A stretch of 8,512 nt of DNA from Planctomycetota bacterium (GCA_021777685.1 JAJYDH010000276.1:1-8512), one strand, 5' to 3'; numbered from the stretch's first letter, positions 1-6,705 are shown. A program made the numbers and translations. The notes: a model not told the origin generated them from the sequence alone.

Positions 1-8
1 TCGATGCA

Positions 9-13
9 CTCCT
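9..13 (-). promoter_or_regulatory. Candidate Shine-Dalgarno of the next gene (probably nuoF)
   Basis: On the minus strand AGGAG is followed by eight bases (TGCATCGA) and then the window edge. The final A could be the first base of an ATG seven bases after AGGAG. In the canonical operon order nuoF follows nuoE, so this is a plausible ribosome site for nuoF. Two earlier candidate starts look worse: the ATG at 45-43 runs into a stop after three codons, and the ATG at 20-18 has its purine stretch directly abutting it. The base after position 1 is not visible, so this remains inference. Confidence 0.3.
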
Positions 14-56
14 GCCGCATTCCTGTCGGTGGTTCAACGGCCCATGACCTCGGCCG

Positions 57-626
57 TCAGCCTTCCGGCCTTGACGGCGTCGCCGGGCCGGCCGACGAGC
101 CGAGGCCGTGGGTCGGGTCGACCGGGTCTTTGTCTTTCTTCAGCTCCTCGATCATGGCGTCGACCTTCTCCGGGGTGAGCGGCCCGAAGATCCGGCCGTC
201 GTCGGCGAGGGCGGCGGGGGCGAAGTCGCAGATCCCCAGGCACTCGGCGAACTCGACGGTCAGCTTGCCGTCGGGGGTGGTCTGGCCCGACCGGACGCCG
301 AGCTTCTTGCAGGCGTGCTCCAGCATCTCGTCGCCGCCGGTGATCATGCACGAGAGCGACCGGCAGATCCAGACCCGGACGTCGCCGATGGGCGCCTGGG
401 GGAAGAAGCCGTAGAAGCTCATCGTGTCGTGGACCTCGGCCGGCGTGATCTCGAGGATCTCGGCGATCTCGGCCATGGCCTGGTACGGCACGCAGCGGAA
501 GTACTCGTGGACGATGTGCAGGGCCGGCAGCGTGACCGCCCGCTTGTTCGGGTACCGGGGGATGAACGCCCGGATCTTGTCCCGGATCGCCTCGGAGAGC
601 ATCGGCGTCGTCACGTCGGAGGCCAT
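57..626 (-). CDS. nuoE: NADH-quinone oxidoreductase subunit E (24 kDa, 2Fe-2S)
   Basis: This is the 2Fe-2S subunit of the NADH-dehydrogenase module of complex I, on the cytoplasmic side. It binds cluster N1a next to NuoF. The 189-residue product has the thioredoxin-like NuoE fold signature, with the cluster ligands visible as C88-x4-C93 (CRSLSC) and C129-x3-C133 (CLGIC). The N-terminal helical part (residues 10-75, with PALHIVHEYF and EVHDTMSFYGFF) is typical of the family. After about residue 163 there is a charged, Pro/Gly-rich tail that is probably disordered. The ATG start is supported by AGAGGGA nine bases upstream (642-636). It is the fifth gene of the nuo run, 92 bp after nuoD, and that gap carries nested palindromes. 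All four ligands are present, so the protein should be functional. Confidence 0.96.
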   Translation of the reverse strand: MASDVTTPMLSEAIRDKIRAFIPRYPNKRAVTLPALHIVHEYFRCVPYQAMAEIAEILEITPAEVHDTMSFYGFFPQAPIGDVRVWICRSLSCMITGGDEMLEHACKKLGVRSGQTTPDGKLTVEFAECLGICDFAPAALADDGRIFGPLTPEKVDAMIEELKKDKDPVDPTHGLGSSAGPATPSRPEG

Positions 627-651
627 CGGTCGGGGTCCCTCTCAGGCGCTC

Positions 652-698
652 ATCTCAGATCTGAGATTTCAAATCTGAGATCTCGAATCTCGAATTCG
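652..698. repeat. AT-rich nested palindromes between nuoD and nuoE
   Basis: In very GC-rich surroundings this stretch is a compact set of symmetric sequences. There is a perfect 16-bp palindrome ATCTCAGATCTGAGAT (652-667) and a second copy of its half, ATCTGAGAT, at 673-681. There is also AGATTT-C-AAATCT (664-676), a tandem CTCGAAT heptamer (682-688 and 689-695) and CGAATTCG (691-698). The first half-site can pair with either of the two downstream copies, so alternative hairpins are possible. It lies inside the operon, ending 26 bp upstream of the nuoE start. It could be a dispersed intergenic repeat, an mRNA-processing or attenuation hairpin, or a protein-binding site. It lacks the U-run of an intrinsic terminator in the operon direction. 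Confidence 0.7.
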
Positions 699-718
699 GG
701 CAGGGATGCGGGCTCAGC

Positions 719-1945
719 TCAGCGGTCCAGCTCGGCGGCGATGATGTTGATGCTGCCCAGGACGGCCACGATGTCGGCGATCAGGTGGTCCTTGATGATG
801 TGGGGGAACACCTGGAAGTGGATGAACGAGGGGGGCCGGGTCCGGGTCCGCCAGGCGGTCTGGCTGCCATCGGAGACGATGTAATAGCCCAGCTCGCCGT
901 TGGGGCTCTCGATCGCGGCGTAGACCTCGTTGACGGGCGACTCCATCCCCCGGTTGGGCATGATCAGCTCGAAGTGCTGGATCAGCCCTTCCATGCTGTT
1001 GTAAGACGTCCCCTTGTCGGGCAGGGGGAACTTCTCGGCGATCGGCACATTGACCGGGCCGCTCGGGAGGTTCTCGATCGCCTGCTTGACGATCCCCATG
1101 CTCTGGTAGATCTCTTCGAGCCGGACCTGGAACCGGGCGTAGCTGTCCCCCTCGGTGGCGTAGGGGACCTGGAAGTCGAAGTCGGGGTAGGCGAGGTACG
1201 GCTCGTCCTTGCGGATGTCGTAGATCACGCCGCTGGCCCGGGCGAGGGGGCCGGTGCAGCAGAGCGAGATCGCGTCTTCTTTCGTCAGGACGCCGATCCC
1301 CCGGACGCGGTCGAGGAAGATCCGGTTCCGGAGGACGAGCTTCTCCAGGTCGGACAGGGCCTTGGGGAGGCCGGCGAGGACGGTCCTGATCCGGCCGATG
1401 ACCCGGTCGTTGAAGTCCTGCATCACGCCGCCGACGCGGGTGTAGCCCGGGTGGAAGCGATAGCCCGACATCTCCTCGTAGACGTTGTAGATCAGCTCGC
1501 GCTGGTTGAAGCAGAAGAGGAACGCGGTGAACGCCCCCAGGTCGAGCGCCGCGGCGCCGACGCAGAGGAGGTGGTCGCTGATCCTGGCCAGCTCGCCGAT
1601 GATGACCCGGATGTACTGGCACCGCTTGGTCAGCTCGATGTCGAGGAGCTTCTCGACGGCGTGGTGCCAGGCCACCTCGTTCATCGGCGGGCTGATGTAG
1701 TTCTTGCGGTCGACGATCGTGACGTACTGGTTGAAGTTGAGGTGCTCGCCGAGCTTCTCGAATCCTGAGTGGAGGTAGCCGATGTCGGGCGTGGCCTTGA
1801 CGATCCGCTCGCCGTCAAGCTCCAGGATCAGCCGGAGGGTCGTGTGGGTCGCCGGGTGTTGCGGCCCGAAGTTGAGCGTCCAGTGGAATTCCTTCCGCTC
1901 GGACCCGACCTCGGTTTCCATGTCGTCGAGCAAGTTGGCCGGCAT
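719..1945 (-). CDS. nuoD: NADH-quinone oxidoreductase subunit D (49 kDa)
   Basis: This is the 49-kDa core subunit of the complex I peripheral arm, related to [NiFe]-hydrogenase large subunits. With NuoB it forms the quinone-reduction site. Family hallmarks are clear: LNFGPQHPATH near the N-terminus, IGYLHSGFEKL, NYISPPMNE, HPGYTRVGGV, and a C-terminal block ending GSINIIAAELDR. The last His of GPQHPATH and the Tyr of NYISP lie 49 residues apart, the same spacing as the quinone-binding His38 and Tyr87 of Thermus Nqo4. I chose the ATG at 1945 (408 aa) because AGGTG lies nine bases upstream. An in-frame GTG at 1957 (412 aa) has no visible ribosome site. It lies between nuoC (gap about 108 bp) and nuoE and appears intact. 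Confidence 0.97.
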   Translation of the reverse strand: MPANLLDDMETEVGSERKEFHWTLNFGPQHPATHTTLRLILELDGERIVKATPDIGYLHSGFEKLGEHLNFNQYVTIVDRKNYISPPMNEVAWHHAVEKLLDIELTKRCQYIRVIIGELARISDHLLCVGAAALDLGAFTAFLFCFNQRELIYNVYEEMSGYRFHPGYTRVGGVMQDFNDRVIGRIRTVLAGLPKALSDLEKLVLRNRIFLDRVRGIGVLTKEDAISLCCTGPLARASGVIYDIRKDEPYLAYPDFDFQVPYATEGDSYARFQVRLEEIYQSMGIVKQAIENLPSGPVNVPIAEKFPLPDKGTSYNSMEGLIQHFELIMPNRGMESPVNEVYAAIESPNGELGYYIVSDGSQTAWRTRTRPPSFIHFQVFPHIIKDHLIADIVAVLGSINIIAAELDR

Positions 1946-2053
1946 AGGTCTTGGCACCTGCGTTGGGCGGCGAGTCGTCCTGGGCGATTTCTGGGATTCA
2001 TCCCGAGATCCGGCGGGCGGACCTCAAGAATCGCGGTCGGGTGGCGAATCCAC

Positions 2054-2590
2054 TCAGGATTCGTCGCGGGTCAGCCGGGGGAAGTTGTGCCGTTCGCCCC
2101 GGCCACGGAGCGGGTAGTCCTTCCGGAGCGGGAAGGCGGCGAACTCCTCGGGCATCAGGATCCGGCGGAGGTCGGGATGGCCGGCGAACTTGATCCCGTA
2201 CATGTCGAAGACCTCGCGCTCCATCCAGCCGGCCCCCATCCAGAGCGGGACGGCCGAGGGGATGGTCGGGTCGGGGTCGCTGACGCCGACCTTGAGGATC
2301 AGCCGCTCGTGCGTGTCGCGGTTGAGCAGGGCGTAATGGACCTCGAACCTGGGCTTCGCCTTGTCGCGGCCGGGATAGGCGAGATAATCCGTCCCGCCGA
2401 CCTCGAGGAGCGAAAAGCCGCATTCATCCCGGAGCGTGGTCAGGGCCGGGATGAGCTGGTCGGGCGACAGGTAGACCCGCGTGTTGTCGCGGAACTCCGA
2501 GGTGGAGAACGCCCCGTCGCCGAGCGTTCGGGTCAGCGTCGCGAGGGTCTGGGCGTGGGGATCGGTGGCTGTCGTCGCGGCCTCGGTCAC
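2054..2590 (-). CDS. nuoC: NADH-quinone oxidoreductase subunit C (30 kDa)
   Basis: This is the 30-kDa core subunit of the peripheral arm, which packs against NuoD and NuoB and binds no cofactor. The signature of the Complex1_30kDa family is intact near the C-terminus: EREVFDMYGIKFAGHPDLRR, then ILMPEEF and LRKDYPLRG (residues about 123-164 of the 178-residue form). Start choice: the GTG at 2590 has GAGGGA six bases upstream (2602-2597). A longer version from the GTG at 2638 (194 aa) begins only three bases after the nuoB stop but has no ribosome site, so I prefer the shorter one. It is a separate gene here, not the NuoCD fusion found in E. coli. The N-terminal 25 residues are Ala/Thr-rich and variable. 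Confidence 0.95.
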   Translation of the reverse strand: MTEAATTATDPHAQTLATLTRTLGDGAFSTSEFRDNTRVYLSPDQLIPALTTLRDECGFSLLEVGGTDYLAYPGRDKAKPRFEVHYALLNRDTHERLILKVGVSDPDPTIPSAVPLWMGAGWMEREVFDMYGIKFAGHPDLRRILMPEEFAAFPLRKDYPLRGRGERHNFPRLTRDES

Positions 2591-2641
2591 GTCTGGTCCC
2601 TCGGGAGAATCACGCGGGTCTCGTTCGAACCCGACCACGCC

Positions 2642-3361
2642 TCACTTGGTCTCGTCGCGGCCCAGCAGGCCGGTCCCGCCCGGGAGCCGATAGCCGAACC
2701 GGGCCTCGTCGCCGCGCTCCTCGGCCAGGGCCAGGCCGGCGGGCAGCATCTGCTTCTCCAGGATCATCTTCTCGCGCTCTTGCAGCTCGGGCAGGCCATT
2801 GTTGCCGAAGAGGGTGCCCCCCTTCTGGATCTTGGCCTGGAGGTCCATCAGGGCCCGGATGATCTGCTCGGGCCGGGGCGGGCAGCCGGGGATGTAGACG
2901 TCGACCGGCATGAAGCGGTCGACCCCCTGCACGACGGCGTAGGTGTCGAAGATCCCGCCGGTCGAGGCGCAGGCGCCCATGCTGATGCACCACTTGGGCT
3001 CGGGCATCTGGAGCCAGATCCGCTGGAGGACCGGCATCATCTTCATGGCGATCCGCCCGGCGATGATCATCAGGTCGCACTGGCGGGGGGTGAACCGCAT
3101 GACCTCGGCGCCGAACCGGGCGAGGTCGAACCGGCTGGCGCCGACGGCCATCAGCTCGATCCCGCAGCAGGCGGTGGCGAACGGCATCGGCCAGAGGCTG
3201 TTCTTCCGGCCGTAGTTCACGCCCCAGTTGACCGCGTCTTCCAGCTTCGTGAGGATCGTCCCCTCGGGGATCTCCTCGCCGGTCTTGAGGCCCGCGATCG
3301 ACCCGGTCGGGTTGACGGCGGGGGAGCCCGGCCCGCCCGTCGTCGGTATTCCTAGCGCCAT
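2642..3361 (-). CDS. nuoB: NADH-quinone oxidoreductase subunit B (20 kDa, cluster N2)
   Basis: This subunit carries 4Fe-4S cluster N2, the last electron carrier before quinone in complex I. The four expected ligands are present: the tandem pair C65-C66 (ATACCGIELM), C131 (SMGACASTGG) and C160 (PGCPPRP). Other conserved blocks are FGAEVMRFTPRQCDLMIIAG and PVDVYIPGCPPRPEQ. The 239-residue protein has a Gly/Pro-rich N-terminal extension of about 25 residues and a C-terminal extension of about 50 residues past the core fold. The ATG is preceded at seven bases by AGGGGG (3374-3369). The gene overlaps the end of nuoA by 10 bp, which suggests translational coupling. nuoC follows after about 50 bp. 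Confidence 0.97.
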   Translation of the reverse strand: MALGIPTTGGPGSPAVNPTGSIAGLKTGEEIPEGTILTKLEDAVNWGVNYGRKNSLWPMPFATACCGIELMAVGASRFDLARFGAEVMRFTPRQCDLMIIAGRIAMKMMPVLQRIWLQMPEPKWCISMGACASTGGIFDTYAVVQGVDRFMPVDVYIPGCPPRPEQIIRALMDLQAKIQKGGTLFGNNGLPELQEREKMILEKQMLPAGLALAEERGDEARFGYRLPGGTGLLGRDETK

Positions 3362-3798
3362 TCGAAGACCCCCTTACGCCAGGCGTAGGCGAAGGCCGCC
3401 GCCAGGACGAGGATGAAGACCAGGATCTCGACGAAGACGAGCCCGCGGAACTCGTGGGGGATGCCCATCACCATCGACGCGGCGGCCGGGGGGTTCGCCC
3501 CGGCGTTGGCCGCGGCCGCGTCGGTGCTGTAGTTCGCGACGGCCCAGGGGTACAGGAACAGCAGCTCGACGTCGAACAGCAGGAAGACGATCGCCACCAG
3601 GTAGTAGCGGACGTCGAACCGCTGCCGGGCGTCTCCGATTGGGTCCATGCCCGACTCGTACGGCATCTGCTTGACCGCCGTCGTCTTCCTCGGGCCGAGG
3701 ATGGCGCTCAGCACGATCATGCTGATCGCCGTGAACACCGCGACCACGATCAGCAGGAAGATCGGCGTGAATTCCGTACCCATGGTTGCCGGGCCCAT
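3352..3798 (-). CDS. nuoA: NADH-quinone oxidoreductase subunit A
   Basis: This is a small membrane subunit of complex I with three transmembrane helices, at the junction of peripheral and membrane arms near the quinone tunnel. In the 148-residue form the helices lie at about 11-34, 66-88 and 118-140. The conserved loop motif PYESG (46-50) and FDVRYYLVAIVFLLFDVE (61-78) are intact, and the C-terminus AYAWRKGVFEW is typical. An Ala/Asn-rich insert of about 25 residues lies between helices 2 and 3. The start is uncertain. ATGs at 3798 and 3783 and a GTG at 3831 are all in frame and none has a clear Shine-Dalgarno. The GTG would add MKLFTRRVSTV, which is unlike family N-termini. It is the first gene of the operon, and its stop overlaps the nuoB start. 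Confidence 0.93.
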   Translation of the reverse strand: MGPATMGTEFTPIFLLIVVAVFTAISMIVLSAILGPRKTTAVKQMPYESGMDPIGDARQRFDVRYYLVAIVFLLFDVELLFLYPWAVANYSTDAAAANAGANPPAAASMVMGIPHEFRGLVFVEILVFILVLAAAFAYAWRKGVFEWR

Positions 3799-3893
3799 CA
3801 CCGTGGAGACCCGCCTTGTGAAGAGTTTCACAAAGTCGGGCCGAAAATGATCCCAGCGATTCGGCCGGGGGATCGTGCCGTCAGATGGACACG

Positions 3894-3921
3894 ATCATAC
3901 GCCGGAATCGCGGGATCGCAA
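3894..3921 (-). promoter_or_regulatory. Candidate promoter of the nuo operon
   Basis: On the minus strand TTGCGA (3921-3916) and TATGAT (3899-3894) are separated by 16 bases. This resembles a sigma-70 type -35/-10 pair, matching 4/6 and 5/6 of the consensus. Transcription would begin near 3887, leaving a leader of roughly 90-100 nt before nuoA. No other good candidate was seen between 3800 and 4013. The -10 is the stronger part of the call, and planctomycete promoters are poorly defined. Confidence 0.4.
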
Positions 3922-3975
3922 GGGGGCACCGGGTCGAACTTTCCCGCCTCGATTCCCCCCTTGCCGTTGTAGTCG

Positions 3976-3989
3976 GGATCGGTCGATCC
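3976..3989. repeat. 14-bp inverted repeat upstream of the nuo operon
   Basis: GGATCG-GT-CGATCC is a perfect 6+6 inverted repeat. It lies about 55 bp upstream of the candidate nuo -35 and 24 bp past the stop of the gene at 4014. It could be an operator or a weak hairpin in the tail of the upstream transcript. There is no T-run, so an intrinsic terminator is not supported. At this size it may be chance. Confidence 0.25.
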
Positions 3990-4013
3990 GTCAAAGGGCC
4001 GGGGGGATCGGGA

Positions 4014-4853
4014 TCAGCGGGGCGGGGGGATCGGGGTGTCGGCCGGATTCGGCGCGGGCCGATCGGTGGCCTCGGGGCGGGCCGCCGCGTCCGATCGCGG
4101 GGCCGGGGCCTCGGGCGACAGGGCCCGATAGGGCGAGGGCGCCGGTCGGATGGCCTCACGAGGGGCGTTCGGTCCGGCGGGAGGACGGGGCGACGAGAAC
4201 GGCGAGGGGGCCGGGGACCGTCTTTGGCCGGCCGAGGGGGCCGAGAAGGGCGAGGGGGCCCGGCTGAGCGGGGCCGGGGCCGGCGTGACCCGGCTCGGAG
4301 GCGTCCCGGCGGCCCCGGCGGCGGCCTTGGGCCGGGCCGAGTTGGCCGGACGGGTCACGCTGTCCAGCCGGACCTGGCGGAGCAACTCGGCCCGCTTGGC
4401 CGGGTCCTTCTCCTCCAGGGCCTTGGCGTAGAGGGCATCCCGCTGCCTTTGCCGCTCCTCGAACTTCCGGTTCTCGGGCGAGTCATTCGGCTTGTACACG
4501 CGGTTGTAGCGCGAATTCATCCGCTGGTAGGCCTGGAAGTAGGTCTCGCCGGGCAGGGCGCGGCCTCTGGTCGAGCCGCCGGAATCGACGCCGTTCAGCT
4601 CGTCCGTGTAAGCCTGGAACGAGTTCGGCCGGGGACGGGTGATCACCGGCTCGCCGTTGAGCAGGGCCTGGCCGGGCAGGGCGGGGCTGGTCGCATACTT
4701 CGGGCTGCCGAACTCGCGGTAGTCCGCGTAGCCGGAATTACCATAAGGATTGAACGTATTGCCCTGGGCCCGGGCGATCGAGGGGATCGAGCCGAGGGCG
4801 AGCAATGCCAGGGCCAGGGCCAGGGGGATCGGCCGACGAATCCTCGAGCACAT
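4014..4853 (-). CDS. Exported Pro/Ala/Ser-rich protein of unknown function
   Basis: I do not recognise a family for this 279-residue protein. The first 29 residues form a clear Sec signal peptide: basic CSRIRRP, a hydrophobic LALALALLALG core and ARA before the cut, with QGN following. The mature part has a Tyr/Asn/Gly-rich segment (about 30-125, including YFQAYQRMNSRYNRVY). Next comes a charged helical segment (about 127-166, rich in Glu, Arg and Lys, possibly coiled coil). The last 110 residues are mostly Pro, Ala, Ser and Arg, with recurring APSP(F/Y) motifs, and probably disordered. The ATG has GGAGG six bases upstream (4864-4860), so the start is well supported. It diverges from the gene at 5187 and reads toward nuoA. 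A periplasmic or cell-surface location is inferred from the signal peptide only. Confidence 0.82.
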   Translation of the reverse strand: MCSRIRRPIPLALALALLALGSIPSIARAQGNTFNPYGNSGYADYREFGSPKYATSPALPGQALLNGEPVITRPRPNSFQAYTDELNGVDSGGSTRGRALPGETYFQAYQRMNSRYNRVYKPNDSPENRKFEERQRQRDALYAKALEEKDPAKRAELLRQVRLDSVTRPANSARPKAAAGAAGTPPSRVTPAPAPLSRAPSPFSAPSAGQRRSPAPSPFSSPRPPAGPNAPREAIRPAPSPYRALSPEAPAPRSDAAARPEATDRPAPNPADTPIPPPR

Positions 4854-5186
4854 GAGAGGCCTCCATCCATCCCCGAGGTCATCCGGGGCGCGGATCGGGG
4901 ATCTCGCGCGACCCGCCCGGGCCCGATCTCGTCATCGGACCGCTCCGAACGCAAGACCCATGCCGACGCCATCCGGCCACGGACCCCGCCATCGTCAATG
5001 ATATCATACGGAAGGGGCCGGGGCCCCCGCGCCGAAAAAATTCGGCCCGCGGGCAATTCGGCGGATTTCGAATCCGGGCCGGCGAATCGGCGAACGGTCG
5101 TGGATTTGCATCGAACGTGGGATATGATGAGGGGACCCGAAGCGTGGACGGGCCCCCTCGAACGCGGTCTCGATCGGAGAGTGCTG
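4854..5186. promoter_or_regulatory. Divergent intergenic region with short palindromes
   Basis: This 333-bp gap separates two divergently transcribed genes and should hold both promoters. TATGAT occurs on each strand, facing outward: minus 5008-5003 and plus 5123-5128. Neither has a convincing -35 hexamer at normal spacing. Three small symmetric sequences lie between or beside them: ATGATATCAT (4999-5008), GCCGAA-AAAA-TTCGGC (5031-5046) and CGGATT-TCG-AATCCG (5062-5076). The stretch 4865-4980 is GC-rich and I see no gene in it. The palindromes are candidate operators shared by both genes, but this is inference from position. Confidence 0.45.
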
Positions 5187-6554
5187 ATGCTCGGTGCGAC
5201 CATCGCCCTGGCCGCGATCGTCCTGGGACAGGCGCCGTCGAACGATCCTTCGGCGCTGGTCCGCCAGCTCGCCTCGCCCCGCTACGCCCGGCGAGAGGCC
5301 GCCGGCGCCGAGCTTTCGAGGCTCGGCCGGGCCGCGCTGCCGGCGCTGCGGGCGGCGCTGTCGGACAGGGACGCGGAGGTCAGGGCCCGGGCCTCGACCA
5401 TCCTGGCCGGCCTCGAGAAATCGACCCTGGTCGAGCCGACGCCGATCGCCCTCGACTTCCGGGACGTGCCGATCGCGGACGCCCTGGCCGAGATCAACCG
5501 GCGGGCCGGGCTCTCGCTGGTGCTCGCGGGCGACCGGGGCGGGGACCTCGCCGGCCGGAAGCTGACCCTCCGCTCGGCCGAGCCTCTGCCGTTCTGGACG
5601 GCGATCGACCGGCTCTGCGAGGCGGGCGGGCTCCATTATGAGCCGGCCGGCCGGCCCTCGCACGGCCGGGCCGAGGGGTCGCTCGTCCTCGACGACGAGC
5701 CCCGCCCGTCGCCCGGGCCGGTCTCGGACAGCGGGCCGTTCCGGGTCCACCTCGGCAGCCTCCATTACCTGAGCGAGATCGACTTCACGCAACCTCGGGC
5801 GGGGGCGGTGGCCGGCAACGACCGGGCCGCCTCGCCGCACGACCCGGCCAGGCCCCGGCCGGTCGCGTCCCGGCAGTTCTACATCGGGCTGCAAGTGGCC
5901 GCCGAGCCCCGGCTCTCGATCACGACGAACGGCCAGGTCCGGCTCTCGTCCGCGACCGACGACCGGGGGCGGTCGCTGCTCATCCCCGCCTCGCCGGGCG
6001 GCTTCCAGCATTCCGCCGGCTATTTCGGGATGAACCCCTCGCCAAGCGTCCGGCTCCGGGTCGACCTGGAGCGTCCCGAAGGGCAGGACCGGACGATCAA
6101 GATCCTCAGGGGGACGGTCCCGCTGATCGTGGCGGCGAGGAAGCCGGGCCCGCTGGAGGTCTCGCTGGCCTCGGCCGCCGGGAAGACGTTCCGGAACCAC
6201 GAGGTCAGCCTGACCGTCGGCGAATTCCGCCCGGCCGAGGGCCAGAGGCCGCCGACCCTCGACGTCACGATCCGGCCGCTGGGGGCGCCGGCCGAGCCGC
6301 TCGACCCCGGGGCGGGGGAGCCGCTGGCCTATCGGGCCGACTCGCCCCAGAGCCAGGTCGAGATCCTCGACGCAAGGGGGCAGGCGATCTCCTGGTTCCC
6401 CTCGGGCACGTTCTACGCGGGCGAGGAGACCCGCCTGACGATGACCCTGATCTCGCGAGGGGCCCCGGCGGTCCCCGCGACGATCCGCTATCACGGGATC
6501 ATCCGGGCCCCAGCGGAGGTCCCCTTCGAGTTCCGCGACGTGCCGATCCCTTGA
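5187..6554 (+). CDS. Exported HEAT-repeat / STN-like domain protein, function unknown
   Basis: The 455-residue product starts with a short hydrophobic stretch (MLGATIALAAIVLGQ) that is probably a signal peptide. Residues about 21-78 look like HEAT repeats: LVRQLASPRYARREAAGAEL and LPALRAALSDRDAEVRARAS. Residues about 86-150 resemble the secretin/TonB short N-terminal (STN) fold: LDFRDVPIADALAEI, GLSLVL, a strand KLTLRS, then PFWTAIDRLCEAGGLHY. The remainder is mostly beta strand and ends in VPFEFRDVPIP. I chose the ATG at 5187 because GGAGA lies six bases upstream (5176-5180) and the likely -10 (5123-5128) would put transcription after the earlier in-frame ATGs at 5124 and 5127. The open frame continues far upstream, antisense to the neighbouring gene, and that part is not real. 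A role in protein-protein contact at the envelope is inferred only. Confidence 0.83.
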   Translation: MLGATIALAAIVLGQAPSNDPSALVRQLASPRYARREAAGAELSRLGRAALPALRAALSDRDAEVRARASTILAGLEKSTLVEPTPIALDFRDVPIADALAEINRRAGLSLVLAGDRGGDLAGRKLTLRSAEPLPFWTAIDRLCEAGGLHYEPAGRPSHGRAEGSLVLDDEPRPSPGPVSDSGPFRVHLGSLHYLSEIDFTQPRAGAVAGNDRAASPHDPARPRPVASRQFYIGLQVAAEPRLSITTNGQVRLSSATDDRGRSLLIPASPGGFQHSAGYFGMNPSPSVRLRVDLERPEGQDRTIKILRGTVPLIVAARKPGPLEVSLASAAGKTFRNHEVSLTVGEFRPAEGQRPPTLDVTIRPLGAPAEPLDPGAGEPLAYRADSPQSQVEILDARGQAISWFPSGTFYAGEETRLTMTLISRGAPAVPATIRYHGIIRAPAEVPFEFRDVPIP

Positions 6555-6598
6555 CGACCTGACGCTTCACGCCTAGATCGCCGCGCGGCTGTCTGACT

Positions 6599-6621
6599 CC
6601 CCTCTCCCCCTGGGAGAGGGG
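6599..6621. terminator. Strong hairpin after the HEAT-repeat gene
   Basis: CCCCTCTCCC (6599-6608), loop CCT and GGGAGAGGGG (6612-6621) form a perfect 10-bp GC-rich stem starting 44 bp after the stop at 6554, in the gap between convergent genes. It may act as a terminator, possibly in both directions, although no T-run follows. CCCTCTCCC/GGGAGAGGG hairpins of this kind are also common dispersed intergenic repeats in GC-rich bacteria. A shorter palindrome, GCCGCGCGGC, lies at 6580-6589. The rest of the 280-bp gap holds the repeat at 6626-6705 and, beyond about 6800, the left end of the insertion sequence. Confidence 0.5.
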
Positions 6622-6625
6622 CCGT

Positions 6626-6705
6626 GGGTGAGGGGCTTTGCATCGCCAGCGAGCCGGAGAATGGGGCCCGATTGGCGACCGCTCGCCCGGCGACGACCCT
6701 CACCC
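6626..6705. repeat. Inverted GGGTGAGGG / CCCTCACCC pair
   Basis: GGGTGAGGG (6626-6634) is mirrored by CCCTCACCC (6697-6705), with 62 bases between. Together with the preceding CCCTCTCCC/GGGAGAGGG stem this is the word set of a widespread class of dispersed intergenic repeats. That suggests 6599-6706 is one such composite element. No coding potential is seen here. The assignment to a repeat class is from memory of similar sequences and was not searched. Confidence 0.4.

Noticed and set aside
18..45. Minus-strand ATGs at 45 and 20 as the start of nuoF
   Set aside because: The first gives only three codons before a stop. The second has no properly spaced ribosome site and too few codons in the window to recognise the protein.
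785..1768. Long plus-strand frame inside nuoD
   Set aside because: It is a shadow of nuoD, with biased composition (Asp, Val, Glu, Arg) and no recognisable motif.
1769..3355. A 528-codon open frame on the plus strand across nuoD, nuoC and nuoB
   Set aside because: It lies antisense to three unmistakable nuo genes. Its Asp/Gly/Pro/Ala-heavy product is what a GC-rich genome gives in the opposite frame.
4807..4825. Short CCAGGG tandem repeat
   Set aside because: It simply encodes the alternating Leu-Ala core of the signal peptide of the gene at 4014-4853.
5106..5128. TTGCAT and TATGAT as a promoter pair for the gene at 5187
   Set aside because: The spacer is only 11 bases. TATGAT may still be a -10 but TTGCAT cannot be its -35.
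3885..5186. Upstream part of a long plus-strand frame that continues into the HEAT-repeat gene
   Set aside because: It is antisense to the well-supported exported-protein gene at 4014-4853 and is mostly Gly/Arg low complexity. The ribosome site and signal-peptide-like start at 5187 define the real gene.
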